Shown: positions 63,851 to 64,000 of the stretch, one piece after another
Layout: each line of letters starts with the position of its first letter
How positions within the stretch are numbered: the stretch's first letter is position 1
Assembly (NCBI GenBank): GCA_022819745.1
Contig: JAJEGS010000034.1
Location: 1-64,000 of the forward strand
DNA: 64,000 nt
Direction of reading: 5' to 3'
Origin: Candidatus Latescibacterota bacterium
Lineage (GTDB): Bacteria > Latescibacterota > UBA2968 > UBA8231
Position numbers and translations under genes: made by a program
Notes under the pieces: generated by a model
What the model saw: the letters and a program-made list of their open reading frames with translations, nothing else
Database searches by the model: none
Told to the model about the DNA's origin: nothing

Positions 63851-64000
63851 ATGACCACTGCCATAGACGGCTGGATACGCCAGTCGCAAGAGAAAATTTT
63901 AAGCGGCGCGAGCGTCACCTTGCAGGATTTAGACGCGCTGCGCGATCTACAAAACGGCGAGCAGCAGCACCTCCTCTACATCTGGGCCGAACAAGACCGC
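63851..64000 (+). CDS. N-terminus of a biotin-synthase-like (radical SAM) protein, cut by the window end
   Basis: The last 50 codons begin MTTAIDGWIRQSQEKILSG and continue ASVTLQDLDALRDLQNG, then LLYIWAEQDR. The pattern of a helix before an 'ILSG...T...L' segment and a hydrophobic helix resembles the N-terminus of BioB/HydE-like radical SAM enzymes. The CxxxCxxC motif would lie beyond 64000, so this assignment is tentative. Confidence 0.5.
   Translation, partial: MTTAIDGWIRQSQEKILSGASVTLQDLDALRDLQNGEQQHLLYIWAEQDR

Overview
This is a G+C-rich chromosomal stretch from an uncultured bacterium. It carries about 45 intact or nearly intact genes and no rRNA, tRNA, CRISPR array or transposase that I could find. 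The gene mix points to a Latescibacterota/Poribacteria-like or similar marine or sponge-associated lineage. It holds four phytanoyl-CoA-dioxygenase (PhyH) family genes plus one truncated copy, two HpcH/HpaI aldolases, a mandelate-racemase-type enolase, a type I sulfatase, GH32- and GH36-type glycosidases, a DUF6785-type membrane protein, and the relic of a C-terminal secretion-sorting tail (YFYRLQ-GDFVE-RKLLLR, 11136-11227). This placement is inferred from gene content, not from a marker gene.

Layout. 0.1-3 kb: a frameshifted SF1 helicase with a nuclease-like C-terminus. 3-4.7 kb: an AlbA_2/ATPase regulator inserted just after the first codons of a broken enolase gene. 4.7-15 kb: a catabolic island with sulfatase, enolase, aldehyde dehydrogenase, PhyH, SDR, Ldh2-type dehydrogenase and MmsA. 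14.9-15.5 kb: an AbrB/MazF toxin-antitoxin pair. 16-20.8 kb: a BNR/sialidase-fold protein and a HyuB-HyuA pair. 20.8-27.2 kb: a single-chain type ISP restriction-modification enzyme with an adjacent AlbA_2 protein. 27-31.8 kb: an EamA permease, a frameshifted lipoprotein, HigBA, a bicupin and an M14-like deacylase. 31.8-35 kb: a sulfotransferase beside a GPP34-cytochrome P450 fusion gene. 35-43.9 kb: two opposed catabolic operons, GH32-PhyH-SDR-membrane protein on the minus strand and RraA-PhyH-creatininase-desaturase on the plus strand. 44-53 kb: a small TA-like pair, SDR, secreted NTF2-like protein, 2-hydroxyacid dehydrogenase, aldolase, a large unknown protein and a GH36-like enzyme. 53.2-58.6 kb: a two-gene unit, DUF4143-type AAA ATPase plus a 1351-residue NACHT NTPase with a C-terminal PD-(D/E)XK-like site. 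58.6-64 kb: a VOC protein, another HigBA-like pair, a truncated PhyH, dipeptidase, PhyH, aldolase, SDR and the start of a BioB-like gene.

The metabolic genes look like short operons for degrading small organic acids, amides and sugars: an oxygenase, a dehydrogenase and an aldolase or hydrolase recur together. Between them sit defence and addiction modules. The DNA also shows wear. There are gene relics (3044, 11136, 15530, 28276, 45279, 50729, 59818), four single-base frameshifts in three larger genes, and a two-copy intergenic element placed between the stop of one gene and the start of the next.

The best candidates for something new are the palindrome-DUF4143 ATPase-NACHT/nuclease operon (53236-58585), the GPP34-P450 fusion (32974-34940) and the paired intergenic element (7576-7721 and 48642-48821).
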